Positions 23,530 to 34,433 of a stretch of 64,000 nt of DNA are shown here, one piece after another. This DNA is from Mytilus californianus (lineage: Eukaryota; Mollusca; Bivalvia; Mytilida; Mytilidae), in NCBI RefSeq assembly GCF_021869535.1, contig NW_026262737.1:432001-496000 (forward strand). The letters are read 5' to 3'. The notes beneath the pieces are model-generated. The model saw nothing but the letters and a program-made list of their open reading frames with translations, was not told where the DNA came from and searched no databases. The first letter of the stretch is position 1, and each line of letters opens with the position of its first letter. The position numbers and the translations under genes were made by a program.

Positions 23530-23760
23530 CATGTTTTTTACTTACATGAGCAAAACGACGGGTGCCACATGCAGAGCAGTATTTGCGTACTCATCCGGAG
23601 CACCTGAGATCACCTTCGGTTTTTTTGTTTGGGGTGAAGTTATTCAGTCTTTTGTTTTCTATGTTGTGTTTGTATACTGTTGTTTTCGTTTTTTGCCATG
23701 GCATTGTCATTTTGTTTTCGACCTATGGTATCTTTCGCCTCTCTCTTATCTATCCTAAAA
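23530..23760 (+). mobile_element. Penelope-like element fragment, plus orientation
   Basis: The reverse complement matches the tail of the 18740-19800 copy: CGACGGGTGCCACATG, GGAGCACCTGAGATCACC and TTCTATGTTGTGTTTG...TTTTGCCATGGCATTGTCAT. It is one of two fragments in this orientation. Confidence 0.65.
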
Positions 23761-23779
23761 AGTCTCTCCACCTGTTTTG

Positions 23780-24084
23780 GAGTTCTTGCCCTGCAATGTT
23801 TTTTAATAAATTGTTTGGCTTTCCTTGCCATTATTTCAAGTACTATAGGAGATAGGTTAGAAGTGTAAATGCAAATGTACTCAACATGTATCACCCTGAA
23901 AATCCGCGAAAAATGTAAATAATCAATTAGTAGTAACTGCCTCTGAAGTATTGATTTTTTCCAAATTTTTGCAGTTGTTGGCTGTTATCGTGAAAACTAT
24001 AGAATCTAGATTAGAAATGTAACATGCAAAATTATCCGCTCTACTAGATGTATCTACCCGGAAAATTGGAGAAAATCTGTTGAC
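23780..24084. repeat. Dispersed repeat with two ~150-bp internal units
   Basis: The phrase AAACTATAGAATCTAGATTAG echoes GTACTATAGGAGATAGGTTAG about 165 bp earlier, each followed by AAATG..GCAAA. A worn relative lies at about 24480-24640. Confidence 0.45.
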
Positions 24085-24356
24085 CTGTTTTGATTTGATT
24101 TTTGATTTTTGGTATTTTAACGCCACTTTTAAGCACCGCTTTTTGGCTATTTCGTGGCGGCCAGGTTTTATTGGTGGAGGAAGCCGGAGTGCCCGGAGAA
24201 AACCACCGATCTTCGATAGGAAAACTAACAATCCTAGTCAATAACGATTGGAGTCGAGTGCACCCGCTCGAGCGGGGTTCGAACTCACAACCTCAGTGTT
24301 GACTGGCTAGTGATTAAAGTAGTAACTACTTAGACCACTCGGCCACCGAGGCCCCT
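24085..24356 (-). mobile_element. tRNA-derived SINE (Leu/Ser-like head)
   Basis: The minus strand starts with GGGGCCTCGG then TGGCCGAGTGGTCTAAG, a class II tRNA-type A box (24325-24343). The B box GAGTTCGAACCCC lies at 24286-24274. The body then reads GGTTTTCTCCGGGCACTCCG and CCTGGCCGCCACGAAATAG. The 3' tail ends near AAGTGGCGTTAAAATACC. The distance and the lack of a closing acceptor stem argue for a SINE and not a functional tRNA gene. Confidence 0.75.
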
Positions 24357-24844
24357 AGACCACTTTTGTAATTACCTCTTACATATACATGTTTTGCTAT
24401 AAACCTTAAAACTATAGTAGCTATGTTTAAAGGAAAGGGAAAACATTATAACCATGACTAGATTCATTAACACTGAACATTTCAGAAAAAAATCTGTTTT
24501 TGCGTTAATGTCCCTGAAATTTTTTCGTATAAGTTCTTCCGACTGTTACTTTGAAAACTATGGAAACAAGGTGAAAAATGAAAACTGAAATTTTGTTTAA
24601 CCACATGACAAGATCAATCGAATTTGAAATTCAGCAAACAGTTTTGAACTTTTTGCCCTTGCATTGTTGATTTGTACTGTTTTTGGAATTTTTGACTGTG
24701 CATTTTATTTGTTAGATTAACTATACCAATTGCAAAAATGATCACCTACACAAAGATAAACTATAGTATGTGTATATGGAAGTTCGTATAAGCAAACTTT
24801 TCAGCAGAGGAATGATACAGACAGTTGCAACTATGTTGTCTCAT

Positions 24845-25215
24845 AAATAAACAAGAATGTGTCCATAGCACGGGTGCCCCACTCGCACTATCATTTTCTA
24901 TGTTCAGTGGACCGTGAAATTGGGGTTCAACACTCTAATTTGGCATTAAAATTAGAAAGATCATATCATAGGGAACATGCGTACTAAGTTTCAAGTTGAT
25001 TGGACTTCAACTTGGGGAGATATATAATATTCATAGATATTTCTTTTGTTTACGTACTGGTTCCCAGGTATGATTTCTATTTTGCATCTCATAAAGACTT
25101 AACTTGAGAATGTTACAAGTATAAATACACATGGATAGCGGCGAAATAAAAGTGCAATCTATAAGAAGCAAAACTGACCAAACATTTGTATAATTTATCT
25201 CTTGATCATTAAACG
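24845..25215 (+). repeat. Common mussel repeat (AAGAATGTGTCC family)
   Basis: Begins ACAAGAATGTGTCCATAGCA, continues ATGTTCAGTGGACCGTGAAA and AGTTTCAAGTTGATTGGACT, and its distal part (GGGGAGATATA...ACATGGATAGCGGC) is inverted relative to 34150-34300. Confidence 0.75.
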
Positions 25216-25599
25216 TCGAACCTGTCAAAATGACGCTTAACGTACTTTATGGTCTTGGCTTTATTCCAAAGGATGAGGTACAAAAAAAAATCCGTTAAAA
25301 TCAGGAAAAAATAAAAACCATTTAAAAATGTGCAAGGCAATTATGAATAGAGGCATACAATTTAAATATTGAACAGTAAATGCCAAATTTGTCAAACTCG
25401 ATATTTATGCATCCTGCCATCGGATTTTGACTTCTTACCTTTGAAGATTCCTCGTGCAGGTGGGTCCTCAGGTGTGATTCGGACACAACGGGTTTAACAG
25501 TGTTGTTTCTATGTAGTTTATCCTTGTATGTATATACATATACTAAATGTTTACTTTATCGAGAAAGTCTATTCTATAAACGGTATGTACTATCAACGA

Positions 25600-25710
25600 C
25601 AAACACTTTTTTGTTGACGTCACTGTCAAATTTATGTCACTGAAGGGTCTTCTGTAAACAAAGTGCGCGTCTGGCGTACACAATTTTTATCCTGACATCT
25701 ATGATGAGTT
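25600..25710 (+). pseudogene. Hammerhead-bearing repeat, copy 2 (ribozyme mutated)
   Basis: Same length and layout as the intact copies. However, the core at 25640-25646 reads CTGAAGG in place of CTGATGA, stem II is weakened (GTCT with AAAC), and GAAA has become AAAG. The distal part GCGCGTCTGGCGTACACAA is conserved. The ribozyme should be dead. Confidence 0.7.
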
Positions 25711-25919
25711 TTTTTACTATCAATTACATCTTTTTTGTTGGAGTCTTTTTTAGATTAAATTGTATGTTCGTTTGAATTTATGAAATTGTTTAGTTGTGTT
25801 ATTTGTCTGTGGAGTATGTTAGTATTTTGCTGCTGTATCCCACTTATTGCCACATTAACCTGCTATGTCTGTTTTGGGTTACTTATCAAATTTTTGTCAA
25901 TATAAATGAACTAAAAACA

Positions 25920-26120
25920 ACTGTCATACAAGTGGGAGGTCTAACTAGCTTTAAAACCAGGTTTGATCCACCAGTTTCTTCAGAAAATGCTTGTACCAAG
26001 TCAGGAATATGGCAGATGTTTTTCACTTGTTCCGTTTATTGAAAGCGTTAGATTTAGTCAGCTTTTACGGACTTACCCTTTTTTCCTCGGTGTTCGGTAT
26101 TTTTGTTATACTTTTTTTTC
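25920..26120 (+). repeat. Dispersed repeat (CCAAGTCAGGAATATG family)
   Basis: GTGGGAGGTCTAACTAGCTT, then AAACCAGGTTTGATCCACCA and GTACCAAGTCAGGAATATGG is a widespread bivalve repeat. A shorter copy in the other orientation is at about 51940-51980. The open frames here are not genes. Confidence 0.65.
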
Positions 26121-26529
26121 TATGAATTTTTTTATCACATTTTATCATAATATTCATCTTGAGATCCTCCAAAAATCTAACTGATCATGTAATTAAGGGT
26201 CATAACGTTTAAATTGGAAATGTTAATATCGAACATGACCTTCATTTTATGGTCTATTACTTTTCAAAAGATTTGATATAGGGGTACATTAACTTTCATC
26301 GGGAAACCAAACGTGTGACAGACAGATTGACGGACGAACAGACGTAAGGCTTGACGAACGTGTACATCAATACATAAGAATAGTATAATCAATTCAAAGT
26401 AGAAGAGACAGTAAAACTTTATAAAGAAAAAAAACAATTATTCAGCTTCTGATTTTTATTGCGTAACATTAATCACTGTTCACACGAATGGTTCGTTGTT
26501 CAAATCTATAGATAATTTATGCATATGAA

Positions 26530-26660
26530 AATAAGGTCTAGGAGATGTGTCATGACAGACAATGAGAAAACTATCCACCAGAGACAACTAGAAATACATT
26601 TAAGCAGTTAAAGGTTGCCATTCAACCTTCAATAATCAGAAAACGCAATATAGTATAGTA
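26530..26660 (+). repeat. GAGACAACT-family repeat fragment
   Basis: GACAATGAGAAAACTATCCA and CAGAGACAACTAGAAATAC followed by a worn GGTTGCCATTCAACCTTCAA block. Confidence 0.6.
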
Positions 26661-27240
26661 AAAACGGCGGACGATACCAAATGGAGAATCAAAACTCATA
26701 AGGTAGACTCACAAAAGTATTGAAAAAAACGAAAACAACGACGACATGACAAACAACAGTATATAAAAACTAAAGTTGTATACATAGTTTCGATTTGTGA
26801 ACTCACAATTCTTTTATTCCAAAATTCTAATACGGCAAACTTTTCCCTTATCTTAGTTAAAATTGATCTTTGGTTATAAATATCAATTTGAATTTCTTAT
26901 TAAAGGTTTATTTTGTTTTGATGTTTTGATGCCCTCAACTGTGTAATAAGAGATTCTCGTATAGGTGTCTTACTGTGAAATGAAATCAATTTAATTATTT
27001 TATATACAAAATATTGCGAAACACCGAGGTTGCAATTTACAACCGTTAATCGAAGAAAAATAGACAACGTAATGGCAAAAACAAACACGAAAAGGAAAAT
27101 AAAATTGCTGATATAATTACATACATAAAGGATTGAGCAACTCAACCGCAGCAATAGCCGGAGGTAAACTCAGATGCTCCGGGAGATTCAGCAGTATCTG
27201 CATGACTCGACTAAGTGACAACCGCCGTGTTATTTCGGTG
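26661..27240 (-). mobile_element. Penelope-like element fragments
   Basis: ACGGCGGACGATACCAAATG...AAACTCATAAGG at the left edge, and AACTCAGATGCTCCGGGAGA with CAACCGCCGTGTTATTTCGG near 27165-27230, match the tail of the 18740 copy. The middle is heavily worn. Confidence 0.5.
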
Positions 27241-27699
27241 AAAATAGGTTGATGAGTCATATCCTTTTATTAGGCATCACACAATAGTGGACCGATAAAT
27301 GTCTTTTCTTTTATGTTGTGGCCTGTTATCTGTTTCTTGCATGAAGAGATATTTCTATTATGACACTGCACGGAGTGTGATACGAAAAAGGTGAAACGAA
27401 AACTGCATTAATTTGATTGGGTTATCCAGCATCATGAGACGATACTACGACATTTCCATTGGCTATTCGTTAGGTCACGGTTAAGACGGTGTACATTTCG
27501 TCATTAGAAACGGACATATGTGATTTTTTTCAATAATATACAGAATACTCACACTTTCCACCTGAAAATCTTCTTTTTGACAAATTCTATTACATTCTGA
27601 AACGTACAAAAAGTTTAAACATGTCTGATGTTAAAATTTGACGCCGGAACAATTTTAGATGTTTACGAAACTTTGAATTATTATGAAATACTAAAGATT

Positions 27700-27895
27700 T
27701 TCTACTGCAGGAATAGATTTACTTAGCTGTATTTGACAAAAGATTTTGGAATTTTGGGGCAAACATGCTTTTCAACTTTGTACTTTATTTAGGTTTTTTA
27801 TTTTCTTTATTCGAGCGTCACTGATGAGTCTTCTGTAGACGAAACGCGTGTCTGGCAAACAATATGTTAATCCTGTATCTATGATGAGTTTATTA
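27700..27895 (+). mobile_element. Hammerhead-bearing repeat, copy 3
   Basis: Longer left flank than copy 1: TAGCTGTATTTGACAAAAG, TTTGGAATTTTGGGG, then TTCAACTTTGTACTTTATTT, the ribozyme, and AATCCTGTATCTATGATGAG. The left flank also occurs at 30600-30680. Confidence 0.75.
27815..27856 (+). ncRNA. Hammerhead ribozyme, type I, intact core
   Basis: Stem I GCGTCA (27815-27820), core CTGATGA (27821-27827), stem II GTCT/AGAC with loop TCTGT (27828-27840), GAAA (27841-27844), stem III C-GCGT-G (27845-27850), cleavage after GTC (27852), and stem I return TGGC, giving four pairs (one G-U). Every core base is canonical. A consensus stem I return would be TGGCGT; here it is TGGCAA, so the outer part of stem I is weakened. 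Confidence 0.8.
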
Positions 27896-27899
27896 TTAT

Positions 27900-29025
27900 A
27901 AACAATTTTATTTTTATTCATTTAACCTAATTCATTGCTTGAATGTTGCTCTTTAAACGATGTTTAATTGCATATTTAAATGTCCCTAATTGATCTATAT
28001 ATATAATATTATATTTGTTGGTGTTTTGTTTCTTTGCTTTAACATTAAAATACCACTACTCAGGTTTGTACCATTATTCAATTCAACATACATTTACATA
28101 ATACAATAACATTATTCTTTTGCATAGTAATTAACAAAATCATAATGCATATATTGTCAACGTAAATCGTTCGTGCAGATGATATAGATAGATCAAAAAA
28201 GAACTCTTGATTCAAACTTTTTTTGCCATTTCAAATCCTCAAGCAAGGAAATTCTTCTTTATTTTACATCTACCGTCATAGCTTTTTAAAAATCTTTATC
28301 ACGTGTAAAGACATTGTAACGAGCCGTTTTTTATCTGTCATGCAAACGTGTTTTTAAATTGTTTGTATCCCTCTTATTTTTTTATCAGGCTGTACATAGA
28401 CCCGTACTTTGAAATAAAAAAAATTATGATGTATTTTTTTGTTTCATCCTGTCCTAGTCCTTCTCTGAAACTTAGTCTTTTTAAATTTCGTGTCTTACAA
28501 TTTAAGAAAAAAACCAAATCTGATAACATATACATCTTTTATGTAGGTACGAACGCTCTACAAAAAATAACACATTGAAAACTGTAGAAGATCTAGAGGT
28601 TGGCAAGACAAACCATGTTCTCCGCGTGACAATTTCATCATCCAGCCATTAGTGGAAGTTTTCATGAAACAGAATTTTGATTAGTTCAACATTTTAAAAT
28701 GAGTATAATTATCACACCGTGCATAGTATAAAGCTTTAAAGTGTGAAAACTGTCGGAAAAGTAAGTGGGGAAAGTCATATACCCCGCTGCACAAATTTGC
28801 CAAAATGACACAATAACCCGATTCTTCTCTGGTTTAACATTTCATACTTTCATTATCAATTGAATTTCAGTGACTTGTATAACTATTGTACATGTTATGA
28901 AAGATTCGAATTCCTACTTTTGTAAATGAATCTGAAGTAATAGTGTATTGTAAAATAAAATGATATCATTTTCCATGGTTTAGTTTTGTACAAGGCACAA
29001 TACGTTTTCAATCTATTGTAATGAT
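27900..29025. other. No gene or element recognised
   Basis: AT-rich, only short open frames; no splice-bounded exon or repeat boundary seen. Confidence 0.5.
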
Positions 29026-29029
29026 AGCT

Positions 29030-30145
29030 TTGACTATTATCTTGAAAACCATTATAGATAGGGGGAATCAGAAAAGGGCAGGAATTTTCACGATAATGAA
29101 ACCTACATTATTTGTTTGCATCAAATCATTCTTTTAAGCAACTTCATAGAGGATTTATTACCTTTAAATGAAGATGTTTACCATTTTATTTTTAATTTTT
29201 TGTCTATTTTTTTGAAATTATAATAGATAGATAGATAGAATCTTAAACAATAAACACATATCAGTAAGATAAGATCTACAAAAAAAGTCAAAAGGCCGAA
29301 ATCGTCAGTTGACTCCTTATAGAAGGTTTTGTCCTTAAAGAGTGTTTTCATTATTTTTTGCGTTATTGTTTTTTCTATTTTGAAAACTATAGAAGATAGA
29401 GAAAACGTTTAAAAAGGCAAATATGATCCACAAGTCAATATCTACGAATAAGTCAATATTGCCAAAAGTGTTTGTCGATTATAGAAGTTATTGCTCTTAA
29501 ATGACATTTTTTCAATTAGTTTGCGTTTTTGCTATTATCATGGAAACTATAATAGATAGAAGATAGAAAAAAAGCAAGACTAGATCGACATAAATATCAA
29601 CATGGCCCAATTTGTCTGTCAACTCCTTATTGAAATCAGTGCTCTAAAATAACGATTTATACCAATTTTGGTCGGTTTCACAAATTATCTTTAAAAGTGA
29701 CATACATTATAAGACACTTTAACAAGCAAAATATTCTGCAGGCCAATCTACATTACTTCGAATTCAAGTTTGCAAAAAATGCCAGTCAACTCTATATAAG
29801 AGTGATTGTCCTCTCAAAATGATGTTTACTATTTTTTTGCATTTTGGAGGAAAACTTTGTCGGATAAGAAAAACTGCAAACATAACAAATGATCAGCAAA
29901 AGACAAGACCAACAAATTTGTAAACATAAACGGAATTGTTAGTGAACGATTTTTACCCATTTTATGCAATTGGGCAAACACTATAGCAGATAGAGAGAAA
30001 CTGTAAAAAGCAAAAATGATCAGTAAGATATGATAAAAAAAAAGAGATTTTAGTCATAAATTATTTTCAGTCTACGATGATGGAGTGAGGCCATAGTTGA
30101 AGATGCTATAGATCCAGGTGAGCGAAATATGCGTTTAAGAGCATT
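29030..30145 (+). mobile_element. Helentron-like non-autonomous element, copy 1 (5' worn)
   Basis: Repeating blocks such as ATTATCTTGAAAACCATTATAG, AAATGATCAGCAAGA-like text and CCTTATAGAAGG recur about every 140-150 bp. The 3' end reads GATCCAGGTGAGCGAAATAT, matching the end of the better copy at 47810-47835. The left end with the GCTCACCTGG motif is missing. Confidence 0.6.
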
Positions 30146-30210
30146 TAATTTCTTTCGATCATACAAAACAATATAGTATTTTAATATATCTTTATGTAAC
30201 ATGGTATACA

Positions 30211-30462
30211 TTGCAAGTTCGTTTAAAACAAAAGAAATTACAAATCCAAACGTATATATATACGTTAAAGGAAGATATAAAAAATCTGGTGAGTGCATAC
30301 AAATTGTTGTATTTTGGAGATATATCTAGCATGCCTGACAACATAGACGACAATATTGAAGATAGAAATGAAGCTGTTGTAGCCGATGTATTTGAAGGAG
30401 AAATTAACATTAAAGAAAGGGGCAATATCAGAAAGCTTAAACAGCATGAAGTAAAATTGTAG
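30211..30462 (+). CDS. Possible upstream exon of the STAND/ankyrin pseudogene
   Basis: An 83-codon open stretch with balanced, charged, non-repetitive composition, including KEDIKNLVSAYKLLYFG and an acidic DNIDDNIEDRNEAVVAD stretch. It lies 0.8 kb upstream of the P-loop exon on the same strand, where related proteins carry a helical linker. A donor (CATGAA/GTAAAA) is possible, but its phase does not match the 31275 acceptor, so a link is unproven. The left part overlaps the edge of no recognised repeat. Confidence 0.25.
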   Translation: MQVRLKQKKLQIQTYIYTLKEDIKNLVSAYKLLYFGDISSMPDNIDDNIEDRNEAVVADVFEGEINIKERGNIRKLKQHEVKL

Positions 30463-30594
30463 TTGTGTGTTCAAGGTACATGAAAAACAGGTAAAACAAT
30501 ACTCAAACACCAATACACGATTAAACACTAAGTAGTATATTATTACACACAAGCAATGTGTTAACTTATTACAGGACTTTGATAATTTTCAAAA

Positions 30595-30755
30595 GAAAGA
30601 TTGCCTTAGCTGTATTTGGCAAAACCTTTCGGAATTTTGTGTCCTCAATGCTCTTCAACTTCGTACTTCATTTATTCCTTGATGATTCCGAATATGTAGA
30701 TGAATTTCCCGTCTGGCTACACAATTTCAATCTTGGTATCTATGAGCGGGGTTTT
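30595..30755 (+). mobile_element. Hammerhead-bearing repeat, copy 4 (core lost)
   Basis: TAGCTGTATTTGGCAAAACC and CTCTTCAACTTCGTACTTCA on the left, CCCGTCTGGCTACACAATTT and CTTGGTATCTATGAGC on the right. The intervening ribozyme core has been lost (TTGATGATTCC). It interrupts the space between the possible upstream exon and the P-loop exon. Confidence 0.6.
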
Positions 30756-31032
30756 TGTTTCAAAAGAATTTCTTCCTTACAAGCATCGAAAGGCACATTT
30801 GATATAAAACAATATTAAATATGGTGTAACATTCTTTTTTTTTAATTGGTTAATATGATCACGTGATTTAAAAGGTATGTTTCTATTGATATACATATAT
30901 TGACGGTCAATATTAAAAATCTTGCACAATACAATGTGAAATACACATAAAGAACACTGAAGTCGATTTCCATAATACACTATTTACATATGTTATATAT
31001 AAATTAAGGGCGTTTACTCAGTTAATACATGT

Positions 31033-31111
31033 ACGTTATATATGGACCGGTTAGATTATATTAGACCGAGGACGACGATCAATATAATCTGAACAGGTCC
31101 ATATAGAACGT
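31033..31111. repeat. Imperfect hairpin, ~79 bp
   Basis: ACGTTATATATGGACC and TAGATTATATT on the left pair with AATATAATCTGA and GGTCCATATAGAACGT on the right, around a loop GACCGAGGACGACGATC. Confidence 0.75.
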
Positions 31112-31274
31112 GTTGACCTCGTCAAAAGTCCATAATTGATCAAAAAATTGTTCGGAAACAAAAGATGCACCTTGCAATATCATTACTATATATACATAGA
31201 AGAACAGCTATATGCTTATATTGTGTATTTTTACATTCATAGTTTTTTATTTTATTTTCACAATATCCTTACAG

Positions 31275-33894
31275 AATTTCAAAAGGAAACACTTACATAC
31301 TGGGCTTGTAAACTTGAAAAGTTTGTATATGACATCAAAACCCAAAACGTGATTCTTATAGTAGGATCGACTGGGATAGATAAATCAAATATTGCTTATC
31401 ATACAGCTTTCAAACTAAAAGATGAAGTTGGGTACACAATTCAGGAAACCCGATGAAACTATCATATACCAGGCACAAAACAAATTTTCCTCATCGATGA
31501 TTTTATCGGAAAGTATGCGATCGATGAAACTGATGCAGTATAATGGGAACAAAATGGACCTTTATTAAAAATATTTTTCAGCAAAAAGGATTATCAAACA
31601 AAAATTATTCTTACAAGTAGAACATATATTTGGCAACCAGAACAGTATAATGCTTAACCATTCCATATTTTACGTGTGATTTTGTATCGGAAGACCTACA
31701 GCTAGTAAAAGAAGAGAGATGGGATATCTGCAAATCTTATATCAGCACCGATGTTGCAAGGACTTTGAATGAGGAAGGAATAATGATGTATAGTGGGTTT
31801 CCATCGGTATGCACAATGCATTCATCTTCGGAAGAAATGCATTTAAAACATTGCTTAACAGTTCTTCATTTGATTATTGAAGGCGAGTTAGATAATTTCA
31901 AGATCAAAAACCAAAAAAATTTTTTTGCATTGGCTATTATTGCAATCAAACAAATGATCCCAAAGAACTCAATCACAATCGAAATTCATGAATATGATGA
32001 ATTATTGCAGGATTTGTTTCATGAATTCACTTTTGTTCAATATCAATCGAAAAATCGTCTGCAGTCTACTTTGACTGCTTTAAAAGGCGAAGATGTGAAA
32101 AAATTGCGTGGTTGTTTCATGTTTATTGGGATCGTTCTTTGTTGTATCGCAAAAACATTCAAGAAAACAGTTATTAACATGTTTAACCCCGCCGCATTTT
32201 TGCGCCTGTCCCAAGTCAGGAGCCTCTGCCCTTTATTAGTCTTGTATCATTTTTAATTTTAGTTTCTTGTGTATAATTGAGAGTTTGGTATGACGTCCAT
32301 TATCACTGAACTAGTATACATATTTGTTTAGGGGCCAGCTGAAGGACGCGTCCGGGTGCGGGAGTTTCTCGCTGCATTGAAGACCCATTGGTGGCCGTCT
32401 GCTGTTGTCTGCTCTATGGTCGGGTTGTTGTCTCTGTGACACATTCCTTATTTCCATTCTCAATTTTATTAAGTATTGTAAAGTTGACGTTATATTAAAT
32501 CAGATGCGGGTGTATTGTATGAATGAAGAACAAGATGTCTTCACTATTAAAGTAACAAGAGAAAACACAAATGCATATTTTCCGACGACTTGTTATTGAA
32601 TTGAATAACGGATTAAATAAAGATGTTTTCGAAAGTGCATAAAACGCGTTATCCCAATTCAGGGTAAAGTTTCTCAAATATATAAAACAAAATATAACAC
32701 TTAATGAATTGATAAAAACACAAGAAGGAATGAAAGCCCTTCATGTTGTATCCGCTCTAGGATATCATGAGTATGTTTCGTTTTTCAAACATGATACACG
32801 GATGAACAATGAAAGAGACGCCGCTGGCAATATACTTGTACATTTAGCATGCAAGAATGGACATCTAAAAATAGTGAACGACCTTGTTAAAAACAAATCT
32901 TTCGTTGATATTTCAAACAACGACGAATTAAAGCCATTTTTTCATGCTTGTGAAAATGGTTTCGTTGATGTTGCAAAGTATATGTTGCATAACTCGGCTA
33001 AGTGGATAAAAATAAATGAAAAATATAGAACAAAAAATAAAAGATGTGTTCTACACGTGGTGTGTGCAAATCGACTTGCACATATTGCGGTGTTACTGCT
33101 TAGAAATAATGCAGCAGTAGATGTTAACATGGTTAAGGATGCGGATGGATGTACACCGTTACATTAAGAATGTTACAAACTTTAAGGAAGTTCTGAAATA
33201 GTTTCAACTCTTCTTAATTGTAATGCAAATGTCAATGCGGTAAATTCATCTGGTAAAACCTCTGTGTATATTGTATGTAGTAAAAATCATGAAAGGGTTC
33301 TACAACTTTTGCTTGAGAGAAAAGCCGCTGTTAATCAGAAAACTGATAGTGGAATGACACATCTTCGTATTTCTAGTAAAAAGGAAAATAGTGATTCGTG
33401 AAAATGCTTTTACAGAATGGAGCTAAGGTTAACAATAAGAAACCAATCGTTGTACCTTTACACGAAACATTCAAAGCGGGCATTGAGAGTATAATAGAAA
33501 TCTTAATTCACGCAAAAGCGTCAGTTAATCACAGAACGAAAGAAGGTGAAACACCTATCGACGAAGCTTGTAAAAATGGGCATGAAAATGTGGTCAATAT
33601 CTTGATGGATAATAAAGCCGCTGTGAATGAAAAAGACAACCATGGGTTAACGGCTCTTTTTTTTAGTTCTGTGTACGGTTTTCATAAAATTGTTGATTTG
33701 CTACTACAAAATGGCGCAGATCAAATGTTTATAAGTACAACAAAGATAACTGATCATCACTTGCATTTGCTTGTAATACCTAAAATATAGATTTAGTCAA
33801 TGTATTATTATTTGCGGAAACTAGGTCTATACCTAGGATTACACTTAGACTTACGATTACAGTTGATGAAAAACAAGGGGTCCTCTCAAAATAA
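31275..33894 (+). pseudogene. STAND P-loop NTPase with ankyrin repeats, broken
   Basis: The exon opens at a good acceptor (TATCCTTACAG, 31274). The first part is a STAND-type (nSTAND3-like) NTPase: Walker A GSTGIDKS at about 31363-31386, where the usual glycine before lysine is aspartate, and Walker B IFLIDDFIGKYAIDE near 31480-31525, then an ILTSRTYIWQP block (sensor-like). Stops occur at 31456, near 31542, 31654 and 31700, with a frameshift near 31680 into the 31765-32180 frame. A mobile element interrupts at 32178. Ankyrin repeats follow: ILVHLACKNGHLKIVNDLV, KPFFHACENGFVDVAKYML and CVLHVVCANRLAHIAVLLL in the 32709-33167 frame. Further stops, a shift near 33390 to the PIDEACKNGHENVVNILM frame, and a last shift near 33750 lead to NIDLVNVLLFA and a stop at 33894. 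Intact relatives are cytoplasmic sensor-type proteins expanded in bivalves. This copy is dead. Confidence 0.85.
32178..32465 (-). mobile_element. 288-bp insertion with 7-bp target duplication
   Basis: The insert begins CATGTTTAACCCCGCCGCAT, includes CCTGTCCCAAGTCAGGAGCC and GGCCAGCTGAAGGACGCGTC, and ends TTTCCATTCTCAATT. TTATTAA occurs at 32171-32177 and 32466-32472. Removing the insert and one duplicate keeps the host reading frame open across the join. The first 45 bp are the reverse complement of the right part of the GAGACAACT family, so the families are modular. Strand is set by that match. Confidence 0.75.
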
Positions 33895-34034
33895 AAATAA
33901 TAACAATGACAATGCAATTTCTCATGGGAACTCCTTTTACGGCTTAAACTGTGGCTTTTTTACTATGAAGTTTCGTAAAAAAATATATTCTAGAATGGCA
34001 AGTTCATATGCACTACTATTTTTTTCAAAAGTCA

Positions 34035-34300
34035 AAACTTAGGGCTGTGCGGCATATTTTCAACATTTATATACCCTGAAATTCTAAGAGTTTAAACTTA
34101 CACTAAAATTCTGTACTACCCCTCCCTTTCACTTGTGTTTTCATCAGAAATCAATTTGGCCGCTATCCATGTGTATTTATACTGGTAACATTCCCAAGTT
34201 ATGTCTCTATGAGATGAAACATATAGAGACCATATCTGGGAACAGGTACGTAAACAAGTAAACAAAACAAAATATCTATGAATATATATCTCCCCAAAAG
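34035..34300 (-). repeat. AAGAATGTGTCC-family repeat, distal part, reversed
   Basis: GCCGCTATCCATGTGTATTT, GGAACAGGTACGTAAACAAG and AATATATATCTCCCCAA are the reverse complement of 25020-25145. Confidence 0.7.
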
Positions 34301-34433
34301 AGGCGTGGTTTATGAAACAGCTGTAACCTATAACAATCAGAATTTCACTTCCTTACTTATTTTGTTTATAAACCTCAAAAAAAAATAAGACCGATATCAA
34401 CAAATTTGTCCTTATGAGAAACTCACTGTTATA

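Noticed and set aside
23640-23894. 84-codon minus frame rich in K, R and N
   Set aside because: Mostly the reverse of a Penelope-like tail fragment joined to another repeat.
24262-24356. Functional tRNA-Leu or tRNA-Ser gene
   Set aside because: A and B boxes are good, but the 3' side does not pair with the 5' end and the sequence continues into a known SINE-type body.
33800-34042. 80-codon plus frame after the ankyrin region
   Set aside because: The neighbouring frame continues the ankyrin homology (NIDLVNVLLFA) to a stop at 33894, so this frame is out of register.
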